Source of the DNA: Siphonodentalium dalli
Lineage: Eukaryota > Mollusca > Scaphopoda > Gadilida > Siphonodentaliidae
Reading direction: 5' to 3'
DNA length: 64,000 nucleotides
Assembly: GCA_032622095.1 (NCBI GenBank)
Contig: CP136069.1
Span: forward strand, 66,735,319-66,799,318
Part shown: in pieces, positions 1 to 11,690 of the stretch
Position numbering within the stretch: position 1 is the first letter of the stretch
Layout of the letters: each line of letters opens with the position of its first letter
Translations under genes and position numbers: made by a program
The notes under the pieces: model-generated
Seen by the model: only the letters and a program-made list of their open reading frames with translations
Database searches by the model: none
What the model was told of the DNA's origin: nothing

Positions 1-1990
1 CCAACTTCAACTGTAGGACTTCAATCTGTTCCTTGGTTTTATTGGCCATTGAGGCCTAATCAGATTGAGGATGAATTTGGTGATGCTAGCCTGCCTTACA
101 GAATATTGTCATTAAATCCACATTTTTGGGACCTAATTCTGCAAATGTCAGACATACTAAATTTAGGTTTGGCCATTTCATATTATTGTTTTAATCACCA
201 CCTATCCAGATGAAATCATACGACTAATATTCAAAGAAAAATGGGGGGGGGGGGGGTATATATTGGATTAAATTTGTCTTCTATCTGGCATTTGCAGAAT
301 GAGGTCCCCAGAGGGTGAATTTAGTTATGCTACCCTGCACAGCAGTCTAGCATCACCAAATACACTAGCCAGGGTCCTCATTCTGCTTAGCCCTCATCTT
401 CTGGGAAGTATATAGGCACTTAAATTGACATTTTTACTTACTTTAGCCCTTATGTTTAGTTTCTATATCCCCTAATTTGTGAATATAAAATGCATAATTG
501 AGGTGGCCAATGGGTGCACATCACCAACTTTAACTGGAGAACTTCAATCTAATGCTATGTCTCCCATAGCAGTTGAGGCCTACACAGAATGAGGTCCCCA
601 GAGGGTGAATTTGGTGATGCTAGCCCGCATTGCAGGATTGTGTCATTAAATTCACCCTTTGGGGACCTCATTCTGCAAATGTCAGACAATTTGTTCAGGC
701 TTGTCTGTTCGAATATTATGTTCTTAACCACCAGTATCCAGTTGAACTCATTATACCCTGATTTTGCAAAGAAAACTTGGGGGGGGGGGGGATATTGGAT
801 TGAATTTGTCAGTCTCTATGTCAGACTGTTCTCCCATCCATCCATCTGTCATTATGTCTCTATCCGTCCATCAATTGTTTTCTTCTCCAGATACATATTA
901 AAGACCAAATGGGTTTATATATTTAGGTGTGGATGTCCCCCAGGTGACTCACATTCAGATTTGTTCAAATGAGTTCATCAGGTCAAATAGGTGAGAAGTC
1001 AGGGCCATAACTCTTTCCTTCCATAGTAATTCTTAAAACAATTTCTTCTCAAGAACCATCTGGACTATTTAGATTATGTTTGGTATGGATGGTCCTTCGG
1101 TGACTGGGGTTTAGATTTTTTCAGATTTGGTCATTTTAGGAAAATCAGTTCAGTTCAACTCTTAAAATCTAATGTCTGAAATTACCAAATGAATGGATCT
1201 CATAGATGGGGATAAGGTTTGTTCAAATAGGGGCGGAGATAAGAGATTTAATTACCAACCAGCCACCCTACCCGTGCTCCGGTGGAGCTATAGTCATCAC
1301 TCCTCGTCCGTCCATCGTCTGTCCGTCCATCCGTCCGACAACAATTATTTGAACATCTACTCTGGAACCATAAGACCAAATGGGTTCATATTTGGTGTGG
1401 ATATTCCCTAGGTGATTCTCATTCAGATTTGTTCAAATGCGGTCACTGGGTCAAATAGTTGCGAAGCCAGGGCCATAACTCTTTCCCACCATAGTAATTC
1501 TTTTAAACATCTTCAGAACAATAAGACCGAATGGTTTCATATTTGGTGTGGATGTTCCCTAGGTGACTCACATTCAGATTTGTTCGAATGAGTTCACTTG
1601 AAATAGTTGCGAAGCCAGGGCCATAACTCTTTCCCTCCATAGTATTCTTAAAGTGACTTCTTCTCAAATACCATCAGGCTATATGGGTTCATATTTGGTA
1701 TGAAGGATCCTTGGGTGACTGGGGTTCAGATTTGTTCAAATCAGGTCACTGGGTCAAATGTGGGCGGGGCCAGGGACATAACTCCAAATTTTTTGTTTTA
1801 GATTTAACTCTTTAGATATCTACTTCTTTTAAAGTGATTATGAAAAGTTCTGACTGTTGTGGTCTCCAGAGTCCCAGTCTTATCAGTCTTTGCAGTCATT
1901 GACTGTCTTGTTTAAAGTTATTTTTGCACAGATTTGGACCTTACTATGGTCATATACTATAGCATGCATGTGGTGTCACTGCATGAGGGT
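1..1990. repeat. Composite dispersed repeat, copy 1 (hairpins plus degenerate tandem blocks)
   Basis: No gene seen. The stretch has two imperfect inverted repeats (about 295-385 and 585-675) whose arms read CAGAATGAGGTCCCCAGAGG and its complement. They are followed by degenerate blocks of about 150 bp that repeat phrases such as 'ttcatatttggtgtggatgt', 'gaagccagggccataact' and 'tcagatttgttcaaatgagg'. The same order recurs at 15,415-17,510, including a closely matching stretch around 1,826-1,895 and 17,398-17,466, so this is one mobile or satellite-like family. G runs lie at about 242-255 and 780-791. Short open frames here are repeat shadows. Confidence 0.7.
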
Positions 1991-2006
1991 TGCTTACCTC
2001 ATATGG

Positions 2007-2873
2007 CAGGGTTTCCGCTATACCGGCAGGGGGTCCCCTCGACGGCCCCGTTCCCCTCGCCAAGTTTCACCCTCCTGCCATACCCCAGGATATACTGCAT
2101 GTCTATAATTAAGGTATAAAGATGTTTAAAACTTCTGAATTTTGTTGGAATAGTACTAAGGAATTTTAAAAGGTGAATTTATTTTATATCTTGTGAGTAT
2201 ACACACTCTAAACGCGTTGTAATACAGAAAATTGAAACAGGAAGTGATCGGAACTGACATCGCTAGAAGTTATGCCTTTGAGGCTGGTTAGTTCCGTTGT
2301 GGTTATTACCCGGTTATGTTATGCAAATGAGCAGTATTTTAATCGTACCTGTCATGTTTTATACCGCAAAATATACTGTTCACTTTGTAATAGAGCGAGA
2401 GAGAAATGTGGGAGTAGCCGCACCGGGCATCAAGGCATCTTACCACTGCCCACAAAGAATACTCATCGGCCAGATATGTAATCAGCCTTCCATATTTACA
2501 CTGCAGCTGCTAAAATATATTCCGATACGTTATGCATTCGTAATATCTGCTGGGTCTTCCACAGTGAGTCTTTTAACATTAACGAGCACGTTTAACTCGG
2601 GATCCAAATTACTGGTGTTCTGTACTTCGTAAATTAATTTAAATCTAATAAATTTACTATAAGTTTTAAAGTTACAGGTACATGTATAAGGTTTGATAGC
2701 TTGGCACTTGGGCAGAAATGGAACAAAACAATCTGCCATTTCTACTCTCACACGATTCTATTGGCCGATATAACGAAAGTAGTTCAACCAGTGCTAAAAC
2801 AGGCTACTTTTACCTGGATTTTTCCCCTTGATGGCTACCGGCCCCATTCCCCTACCCCCTAGCGGAAACCCTG
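2007..2873. mobile_element. Non-autonomous hAT-like element (TIR CAGGGTTTCCGCTA)
   Basis: Left end CAGGGTTTCCGCTA and right end TAGCGGAAACCCTG are perfect inverted repeats. Both are flanked by the direct repeat CATATGG (2,000-2,006 and 2,874-2,880). The CAGGG-type end suggests hAT, although the direct repeat is 7 rather than the usual 8 bp. No transposase is present. The left breakpoint of the large duplication (about 2,579) falls inside this element, so copy B (near 28,563-28,858) keeps only the right part. Confidence 0.6.
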
Positions 2874-4140
2874 CATATGGTTTACTTATTGACTTAAATC
2901 ATGGGAAAAAAACATATTTTCATATTATCAGCATCCCTGTTCAAAATAAGGCCAAACTTTTTTATTTTTCTGCTTTACGGATTTTTTTAACCTTGTTTTG
3001 GTAGGGTCGGTCGGAAAAAAAAATAAAAATAAAAATGCTCGAATCATTTTTTTTTTTTTGGACATTCGCTAAGGTTGTAACTGTGTCTTTATAATTCTCT
3101 GTCAGTCATTTATAGAGAACACTTTTCGGATGTATATCACAAAATTCAAATCCAGTACTATTATTTGAAACATAGCTCAGATTATTGAATAATATTGAAA
3201 AAATCCAGAAATAAAGGGTTTGTTTTTGTTCAACATTTTAATTATTGAATAAATGGACTCCCCCATTCAGTTATAATGTATACATTGAAATAGTCCATTA
3301 TTCATCTGGATGGATGTCATGGAAAAATAAGTAGCCGACAGATAATATATTTGCAGAAGGATTCCTATTAGTTGGTGGGAAATGTTCACATAATAAGTTT
3401 AGAACTTGTTGAACTTATTATCTGAACCTTTCCTGAGGAATCTACTTGTCTGGTCAATGAGTATTTAGTATAGAGAGGTTAATAAACACATGGGAATGGT
3501 GAGATTAGTGGTACCGGTAGTGATGAATAGTGAATGTGCAACTTGAGCAAACCCACATACTCTTCAGTCTTCAGTCATAAAGATCACCGTAAATTCCCAG
3601 GAATACAAAATGTATTCTAAAGGCCATTTAAAGTTTTAAAGAGATGTCAAGATTTATAGAAAGCAAACAGGTATCTCGGTGGCCAACACATATAAACTCA
3701 AGCTGACTTCTCAGTTTTCATGGATGTAGTTAAAAGTAATTAAAGCCAGAGATATCTATAGTTGGTGTGTCCTATGCATCTCTTCAAATTCTCTTGCACA
3801 AATCTATAGTATTTCCATGGTCATATATTGCTTCCCTCATATGGTGTGCCTGTATACTTGAAAATTGAAGAAAATCAAAGTCGCCCTGACTAATACAGAA
3901 AGTAATGCTATTGCAATTAGCCCCAACTAATATATACCGAAGATAATATAATGCTATCACGAGTCGCTCCAACTAAAACAGAAGGTGATACTATTGCGAG
4001 TCAGCCATTTTGATAAAGAAGTTGGGCTAGCTCCCTACCCATCCAAATTAATGAAACCAAGAGGCGATATGTCAATAGGAGTTAAGGTTAAGTTGTGGAT
4101 AAACCTATTTATTCACCAAGGGTGTTTAGTTACATATGGC

Positions 4141-4264
4141 CATGAATTGCGCTGTTAATTGCGCTTAAGCGCAATGATTGCGCTTAAGCGCAATTGATTG
4201 CGTTTAAGCATAATTATTTGCGCTTAAGAGCAATTAATTATTAAATGTGAATTTGGCCTCCCAT
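4141..4264. repeat. TTGCGCTTAAGCGCAA palindrome cluster, short copy
   Basis: Four or five copies of the 16-bp palindrome, some degenerate, end in 'attaaatgtgaatttggcct'. That ending is close to the terminal repeat of the larger elements at 44,926 and 51,623. The left terminal repeat is missing. The equivalent in the second duplication copy is 29,380-29,484. Confidence 0.75.
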
Positions 4265-5590
4265 ACTAGTGTGATTACTTACTGATGGACTGATTACATG
4301 ACTAACATTAGTTGCATGGTGGACCAAACTATTCAAACAGAGCTATTAATAGAGATTTGCTCTGATTATTAGCATCAGGTTTACGGACTAGACTATCATT
4401 AGATATCAATGGGATACATGTACGTGGTTTATATACATCCAACTTGATGCACCTAACTACAGGCTAATTACAGGTGGAATAAGGTGTAAATTCCATGTTT
4501 ACACAAATACTTCCATTTTGCAGTGTACCAGAGTTATTATTTTGATGTCCTGTATACCTAGACAAATTTGTAATTATATTGTCACAATATTAAGTCCAAA
4601 TTTTAGTTTAGGTTATAGATTTACAGTTGTAAATATACAGGTAAATTTTTGATATGGTGCAATTCGACAAGTTATTATGGTGTACATGCTGCGGTATTTA
4701 CGATGGTACCGTATATATGACTATAGTCTACTAAGAGAAACCAGTCATTTTAGATGTCGCATCTTTTCAGTTAAATTGGTCGTTTAGGAATGTGAACGTA
4801 AATAATTCATGCAGGTGTGCCTGATCAACTATATAATTATACAAATATTGGATTATTGCCATAAAAAATCCATTTAGCTACGATCCCAGTTCAAATGGTG
4901 GCCACATTATTTCGCCCGGAGCTGTACAATGGTCTCCACTGTGTATAACCGTGTTATATGCCATATATAACAATCCTAAGATTCTGATGTAGGATAATTG
5001 AACTGTTTACTTGTCTCACACCCTAAATTGTGCCCATAACGAAAAGATTTCCCGCTGTCATGCAATGACAATGTCCAAAGGCACAGCAGACCCCGCATTG
5101 TTCAATAGATGATTATACCTGTAGTTCTATGACATCACATTTAAGTTATATATTATAGTTAGTTTAGTTACATAGGAATTACAGCCAGTGACGTTGATAT
5201 TGCCGCGCATTTCAAGTAGAAGGTTGCTGAATCGAATGGTCACTGTTGTAAAAATCTAACCAATCAACGATGTTGTTATATAGTCATACCTGAAAGCCGA
5301 TATATCGGCTTGCCACAGTCTACCGGGAATCCGATATATCGGCTTGCCGTGCTGAAAGGGTTAACCCTCATGGGACCATATTATATAGTGATGATCCGGT
5401 AATCGGAATCGGCCATCGGCCGATAATAGCCCATTGGATATTAATCGTATCTCGCAGTTGAACATAGACTATTACCGATTGTCAAAACAAATAAAAACGT
5501 TCTAGTATCTAAGCGCAATATGCATGCTTTTGTAGCGTTGTAAATATAGAGGACCGATGACTTCTCTGCTCGCAGGGTCTAGATCTCTTG

Positions 5591-5696
5591 GTCACAGCCA
5601 TTAGACGCTTTGTGTGATAACGGAAGTTAAGCAACGTCGAGCTCAGTTAGTGCTTGGATGGGTGACCGGCTTGGTATTTCGGGTGCTGCCAACTTT
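5591..5696 (+). pseudogene. 5S rRNA-derived sequence, unit 1
   Basis: The 3' two thirds reads like a metazoan 5S gene: 'gaagttaagcaacgtcgagc', then 'cttggatgggtgaccggctt', then 'cgggtgctgcc'. These correspond to the internal A-box/C-box promoter region and the 3' stem. The 5' third is shortened by about ten bases and diverged, so a functional 5S rRNA is unlikely. It may be a 5S pseudogene or the head of a 5S-derived SINE. A downstream spacer of about 190 bp includes 'gactcaggtgagattcggtg'. The unit repeats 316 bp later. Confidence 0.7.
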
Positions 5697-5906
5697 CGGT
5701 GCAACTCCTGCACTTCTCGCTCTGGTTCTGTTACACTGGGCGGGGGCTCGTCCGCTCCTCGGAGTCTGTGTCATGATGCGACCACTCTGGGGGAGGACTC
5801 AGGTGAGATTCGGTGAATCTCAAAAAGAACGGGGGAGTAGTGTAGCGGTCGCGTTGTAAATATAGAAGGCCGATAACTTCTCTGCTTGAGGGGTCTAGAT
5901 CTCTTG

Positions 5907-6016
5907 GTCACAGCCGTTAGACGCTTTGTGTGATAACCGAAGTTAAGCAACTTCGAGCTCAGTTAGTCCTTGGATGGGTGCATGACTGGCTTGGGATTTT
6001 GGGTGCTGCCAACTTT
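5907..6016 (+). pseudogene. 5S rRNA-derived sequence, unit 2 (tandem)
   Basis: This second unit sits 316 bp after the first and shares the flank 'ggtctagatctcttggtca'. It carries the same core, with changes inside the control region ('cttggatgggtgcatgactg' has three extra bases), so it is more decayed. Only the 3' end of such a unit remains in the second duplication copy, near 30,620-30,650, followed by the same spacer. Confidence 0.65.
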
Positions 6017-6690
6017 CGGTGCGACTCCCGCACTTATCTCTCTGGTTCTGTTACACTTTAATAGACTTATGCAATACAACCATATTATTGAATGTAAAAC
6101 GCATTTGTAACAGCCTAAAAAGAAGCCATTGGCATCATCCAAACAGTCTGATATGATAATATATTATAAGCATGGCAATACACATGCCCGACATGTAATA
6201 TGAAGTACATGTAATTGGTTCAATCGCATTGACGCGAAATAGATTCAAAGAAAGCTTTAAACAGCTGACGTCAGTGTAGCTCCCTGTTGAACACGTGCCA
6301 TGTGACGTCACATGATATGTCGATAATTTGAAGGACACACTGAATGAATTATATACAGTCGCAATCAGAACTGTCTTCAATAACGACCAAGGGGCATAAT
6401 TAGCTTTTTCGTCTGCACAGCGTATGCTGTGAAATACGCTTAGCTCCACGTTGAACTTGGAGGTCACTGGTGGTCTCGCGAAAAAAATTGAGTAGGCGGA
6501 ACTATAAAAGCTTCCCAGTTGTTAAAAGACAAAAGGTGTGACCAATGGGAACTTGGGAAATCTCATGAGACAGATATGACAGCAATTATTGTACATTGTC
6601 GCAACTTACAAGTATTCAATCAAGTCTTTTACACTGCATGCAAGTGTTCCACACACGGTCATAATGTTACTCTGAGTCGGCACCATTGAT

Positions 6691-6743
6691 CTCTTTGCCA
6701 AAACAACTACCGGTATAATACCGGTAGTTGTTTTGGCAAAGAG
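6691..6743. repeat. Perfect 26-bp inverted duplication, copy A only
   Basis: Arms 6,691-6,716 and 6,718-6,743 are perfect complements with a 1-base spacer, built from CTCTTTGCCAAAACAACTAC plus CGGTAT. At the same place in copy B (about 30,962-30,990) the sequence passes once through CTCTTTGCCAAAACAACTAC and CGGTATACATCC with no hairpin. Confidence 0.95.
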
Positions 6744-8229
6744 ACCGTATACATCCAAGGCAGCGCACAACTGACATCGGTGGAAATACTTTCGCGACAG
6801 TGGTATATTATTTCTTTGATGTACATATTTGGCTTTGAAACTATACAGGGATAGGAGTGCAAGTAATGTATATAGGCCCATTATGGGAGCAAACGCACAG
6901 TATATATAAACATCGGAATCGGAAATCGGTCCGTTGGGCTTTTTCATTATCGGAACATCACTAATTTCAATTAACCCTCTCTGGGTGGGACAATATTTTA
7001 ATCTAACCTCATCGGACCATATTTCAATTAACCCTCTCTGGGTGTGACCATACATGTATTTTAATTAATCCTTTATGAGAGCTCATATCAGGAGTGCATT
7101 ACCTGAGGCCATTCTTAGATCAGCATTACACCTTCCTAGCTGTATATTGGCAAGTATATCTGATCCTGTCGCAGGAGGCGGTGGTGGACTAAATGTGATA
7201 AAAACATACTCGGTATTTGCGTAATTGGATACTAAATGTGATTAGAAACGTGCTCGTACTTGAACCGTGTTACGAATATTGCAAATTTTTGCCTGATTAT
7301 TATTCTGCATGCTATTTCATGTGCTACTCAGACAACTATTTCATATGAAATTAGAAAAAAATATGACATATAATCAACTTCATAGGCTTTACCTATATAC
7401 AGATTTTTCACAATCACCACATTAAAGTTGTAATATTGTATATATGGCAAATAATATGATCTTGAGGGCGTTACCATTTCTGACTATGGTTTTCTTGTTA
7501 TATATATGCAATTCAATTCAATTTATGTTCTGTTCTGTTCTCCATGAATTCCATGCATTGATTTAAAGTTGTATAAATAGTGGGTAAGACAGGACATTAT
7601 GAACTACATGTAGGTTACGTATATAAATAATAAATGGCGGATTGAACTCCGCGGGGTTCATGCAGTTTGCTGAATTGTTCTCGCGGTCAAAATCCCATGA
7701 CCACATTCATTTCTTATATAAAGAATTTGATGAAATTGAGATAATTTGGCTTCATAATCGAAAAGTGGAAACAAAATAGTCTTGTGAATGATATTCTGCC
7801 CTCTGGACACCAGTGTTGATTCCTATGGTGATTATATTTTAAAGTGGTCGTCAATAAATATTCAGGATTCAAATCAACTTTCAAAAGCATAAATATAAAA
7901 GTAGGTTTATTATGAATATGTGTTTTGTGCTCTTTACAAACCCTGACTGATCACATTGTAGATTTTAACGATGTTAGCAAAAGGTATGCTATAAGTGCAA
8001 AAAATTATTTTTGTCATGTTAGTGTATGATCAAATTTCATTAGGAGTGCGAAATACACCACACAACCAGTTATGAATTTTTCCAAATTGTTGGTTATTCA
8101 CTCTTAGTTACGCCCATTTGTTGAAATTTAGACTCTATGTTTGTTTATTGATGAAAACTTCAGTTAATGTTGTCTTAATAGGATGAGATTTGCTGTTTAA
8201 AATAAAGAAAGTATTGGCATAGAGCTTGA

Positions 8230-8596
8230 CATAAATAAAGTAATCATGCTGCAGATATCTATTAATATAGTAATCATGCTGCAGATATCTATTAATATAG
8301 TAATCATGCTGCAGATATCTATTAATATAGTAATCATGCTGCAGATATCTATTAATATAGTAATCATCCTGCAGGTATCTATTAATAGAGTAATCATGCT
8401 GTGGATATGTATTAATAGAGTAATCATGCTGTGGATATGTATTAATAGAGTAATCATGCTGTGGATATCTATTAATAGAGTAATCATGCTGGGGATATGT
8501 ATTAATAAAGTAATCATGCTGTGGATATGTATATATATAGTAATCATGCTGTGGATATGTATTAAAAGAATAATCATGCTGTGGATATCTATTAAT
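8230..8596. repeat. 30-bp minisatellite, copy A left part (about 12 units)
   Basis: Units of exactly 30 bp, 'taatcatgctgtggatatgt' plus 'attaatagag', with variants (gcag, gtgg, gggg). Because 30 is a multiple of three, frames stay open on both strands and give artificial decapeptide repeats. The variant order matches the second copy at 32,092-32,577 unit for unit, except that copy B has one more 'gcag' unit. Confidence 0.95.
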
Positions 8597-9927
8597 AAGC
8601 CCACGTAGGCCTGGGCCGAAGGCCCAGCCCGTAGTGGGCTCTGTAAGTAAGGCATACACACACTCGATGCTGGGAGAGCATTGAATCTGCAATACTGTTA
8701 AACGAAAAAATGTGTTTCTAAAAATATCTGACCTTTGACACGCTCTTTGAACTCTTGATCTCGTCTTTCCGAGTCACATATGCAGCGATTGGATAATCGC
8801 ATTTATCTAACCCAATCAGAATTAACGTTAGTCACGCCAGTCACGGACGGTTGTTAGACAAATAATAACATTCAAACAGTTTCTGAAAATCATGCACCAC
8901 CTCGGCGTTATTGCTCGCCCATTAGAGGAATTACCACACACGAGATGACCGAAACAAACCTGCCTACGCATGGTATAGAAGGTGAGTTATGAGTATATAG
9001 ACTATATGAGCCTTGTTTGTCCGCGAATGTAACACATTCACAGTGATTCAGCAATTCCTGGCCAGGGACAGGGCAGACTCATGCAGTGACTGAATCTGAC
9101 CTGACCTGAGTCGCTTACTCAGTCACTGACTGAGTCTCTCATCACTCATGCAATAAACTTCGAAATTCAATTCTGAACGAATCAATTATATATTTCAATA
9201 TATCTGTGATTTATATGTGTACAATTAAAGGGTTAATTTATAAACAAACTTACAAAGTCTTGTAAAGGGTGCCAGTTATCGAAACCAGATATTTTTGTAG
9301 ACCAAACTGAAACCGATTCACGATTGAATCGATATTGTTAACTTTTCCACTGATAGAAAACTGCCACACGAAGATGGTAAAAATGGATTTCACCGTGATA
9401 ATGCAGTTGGGAAAGTATCACACAAGTTGTGACACAACACACTGGTTTGCACTGGTACACCACAGTAAGGACAGTTTATTGATAGTTTGTGTTGAAACTT
9501 GAGAAAACAATCTGGTAAATTGATTCAATGATTGACAACATTTGCTAAAATTGCAATGCCAAATGGCACATATCTTCAACTACATGGTGATGCACTTCGA
9601 GTTAAACATGATAAAGCGCGCCGCACATGATGTGATATGTATCGTAAGACAAATATCGGGCACCAGTTACGTGTCAAATTGTAGGCCTAGCGTGTGCCGT
9701 GGAAAATCATACATTTTGTCGCACGTTCGGCCCCGCAAGGAATCAAATAATTTAGATTTTCTATGATCGAGTCGTGCGATTTATTCGAAGTAGCCAATCA
9801 AATTCAGATTCAATTCTAAATATGATCATCCGGTGATTGCATGTTTTATTTCACAACAACATGGCATCCATACAAAACAAAACAAGTGGACTGGACATCA
9901 GCAAATTGGTGTCTACATTTACATGTA

Positions 9928-10315
9928 CCCTGCTGGACAAAACAAGTGTCCACTTAACCGCGGTGCGGTTAGCGTTGCCACCGCAGCTGAAATGCAACAA
10001 CACCGCGGGTCCACCGACTAACTACAGTTGGGCCGGGGTGTACTTGCCTTTCGGCCATGGTGTAGTTGCCACGGTGTACGTTCATTAAACTGAAAAAAAG
10101 ACGATGCAAACCAGAAATCTAACCACAGTGTACATGCCGTTCGGCCGCGGTGTACCGGTAGTTGCCTTGCGGCCACAGTGTACATGTACTTGCTGTTCGG
10201 CCGTGGTGTACTTGCCGTTCGGCCGTGGTGCTCAACTGCAGTTACAAACTCTGACACCGCGGCCGAACGACAAATACACTGCTGTGCCAATGGACACTTG
10301 TTTTGTCCAGCGGGG
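9928..10315. mobile_element. 388-bp MITE with about 25-bp terminal inverted repeats
   Basis: The left end CCCTGCTGGACAAAACAAGT(GTCCA) and its complement at 10,291-10,315 match except for one base. Both ends are bordered by TA, suggesting a TA target duplication. The interior is GC-rich, with degenerate repeats of about 22 bp built on 'ttcggccgtggtgtacttgc'. It is non-coding; the open frames across it are repeat shadows. Confidence 0.75.
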
Positions 10316-11010
10316 TATGTAATATTCAGCTAATTGTGAATTTGTGTGGGGAATTAAATCAGGTACCTGTATAGCTTGAAATGACATCGGCAGTGCCAGT
10401 GGTTTCAGACGTTGTTACAAAATAATAACCCTCACCCTTAGTTGTAACAGCTCGCTGTAATGCTTACGTGCCATGCCAATTGGTAAAATATTGTTTTTGT
10501 GATAGTCAATTCAAGCTACAATAGAGCTCTACATATACATGTAGCTATAGTACAGGACCTACTTGTCTGTAGAACTACAAACACTTGTAATATTAATATG
10601 TATTGGAAATTTGTTTTAAATATCTGCGATAAATACACATAATTATAGACCTATACCTATAGCCTATACCATGTTAATATAACCCATTGCATTAATGAGA
10701 AAGTAAACAACCAGTATGTTACCAGAACGTAGTACGTACAATCTGATCGTGTGCGGTGGTCTACCGTAAGTGATAAAAATAGAAGTCGCAAGACTAAAAA
10801 CAGTGTGCGCACTCTGTTCCTATTATCGCAATTAAGGGTCTGCGACGGTTATCGTGCAACAAATATCGCTTCATGTGCCACCCGCTTAACGCCAAAGGGT
10901 AATTTACCATATTGGAACTAAAGTTCTGTCTTGGATTCCGCTATTATAGTTTCATCCTAATAATACCTTGCTGGTATTTAAATTTGCACAATATTCTGAT
11001 ATTACTGGTA
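10316..11010. other. No gene seen
   Basis: AT-rich sequence inside the 9.7-kb insertion. I found no exon-like frame, RNA gene or clear repeat here. Confidence 0.5.
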
Positions 11011-11019
11011 CCGGTGTAA

Positions 11020-11690
11020 CAGGATATCTTCCCCCCACTCTGGACATCTTCCCCCCACCATGACTAAATAAAGCAAAATAAGCGATAAAACCATAAGATT
11101 ATTTTTTTGTCATGTACACGTGTAGGTGCTGGGTGGGGGGAAGATATCCTGACCTGGACATCTCCCCCCCCCCAACCCAAACCCTGACTCAAACAACTTT
11201 TTCTCAGAAGAAGTTAATTTCTCGCCGTTTCATGACTATATATAGCAAAATAAGCGATAAAACCATAAGATGATTTTTTTGTCATGTAGGTGCTGGGTGG
11301 GGGGGGGGGGGGGGGAAATATCCTGACCTGGACATCTTCCCCCACCCTAAACCCTGACTCAAACAACTTTTTCTCGGAGGAAGTTAATTTCTCGCCGTTT
11401 CATGACTATATAAAGCAAAATAAGCAATAAAACCATAAGATAATGTTTTTGTCATGTAGGTGCTGGGCCGGGGGGGATATCCTTACCTGTGTATCTCCCC
11501 CACCCTAAGCCTTGACTCAAACAACTTTTTCTCGCCGTTTCATGACTATATATAGCAAAATAAGCAATAAAACCATAAGATAATGTTTTTGTCATGTAGG
11601 TGCTGGGCCGGGGGGTGATATCCTGACCTGGACATCTCCCCCCACCCTAAGCCCTGACTCAAACAACTTTTTCTCAGAAGAAACTTTTAG
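11020..11690. repeat. Tandem repeat of about 150-175 bp with poly-C/poly-G blocks
   Basis: Four units share 'aaaccataaga', 'tgtcatgtaggtgctgg', a G run, 'gatatcctgacctggacatc', a C run and 'ccctgactcaaacaactttt'. The G run near 11,298-11,315 and the C runs make it prone to G-quadruplex and slippage. Non-coding. Confidence 0.85.

Larger units (their letters stand above)
2579..8596 (+). repeat. Large direct duplication, copy A, left segment
   Basis: This matches 28,563-32,480 closely over kilobases, with the same order, single-base differences and small indels. It starts at the shared phrase 'agcacgtttaactcgggatc' (with one difference just before it) and runs into the 30-bp minisatellite. Copy A alone holds about 2,946-3,776, a TA-rich block with no gene that I can see. 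Both copies contain TTGCGCTTAAGCGCAA palindromes (4,145-4,245; 29,380-29,460) and 5S-related sequence. The segment is probably intronic to the TSP1 gene, because the linker exon follows in both copies, but I identify no exon inside it. Confidence 0.85.

Noticed and set aside
5614-5859. 81-codon open frame
   Set aside because: Overlaps the 5S-derived unit and its spacer; no protein similarity apparent.
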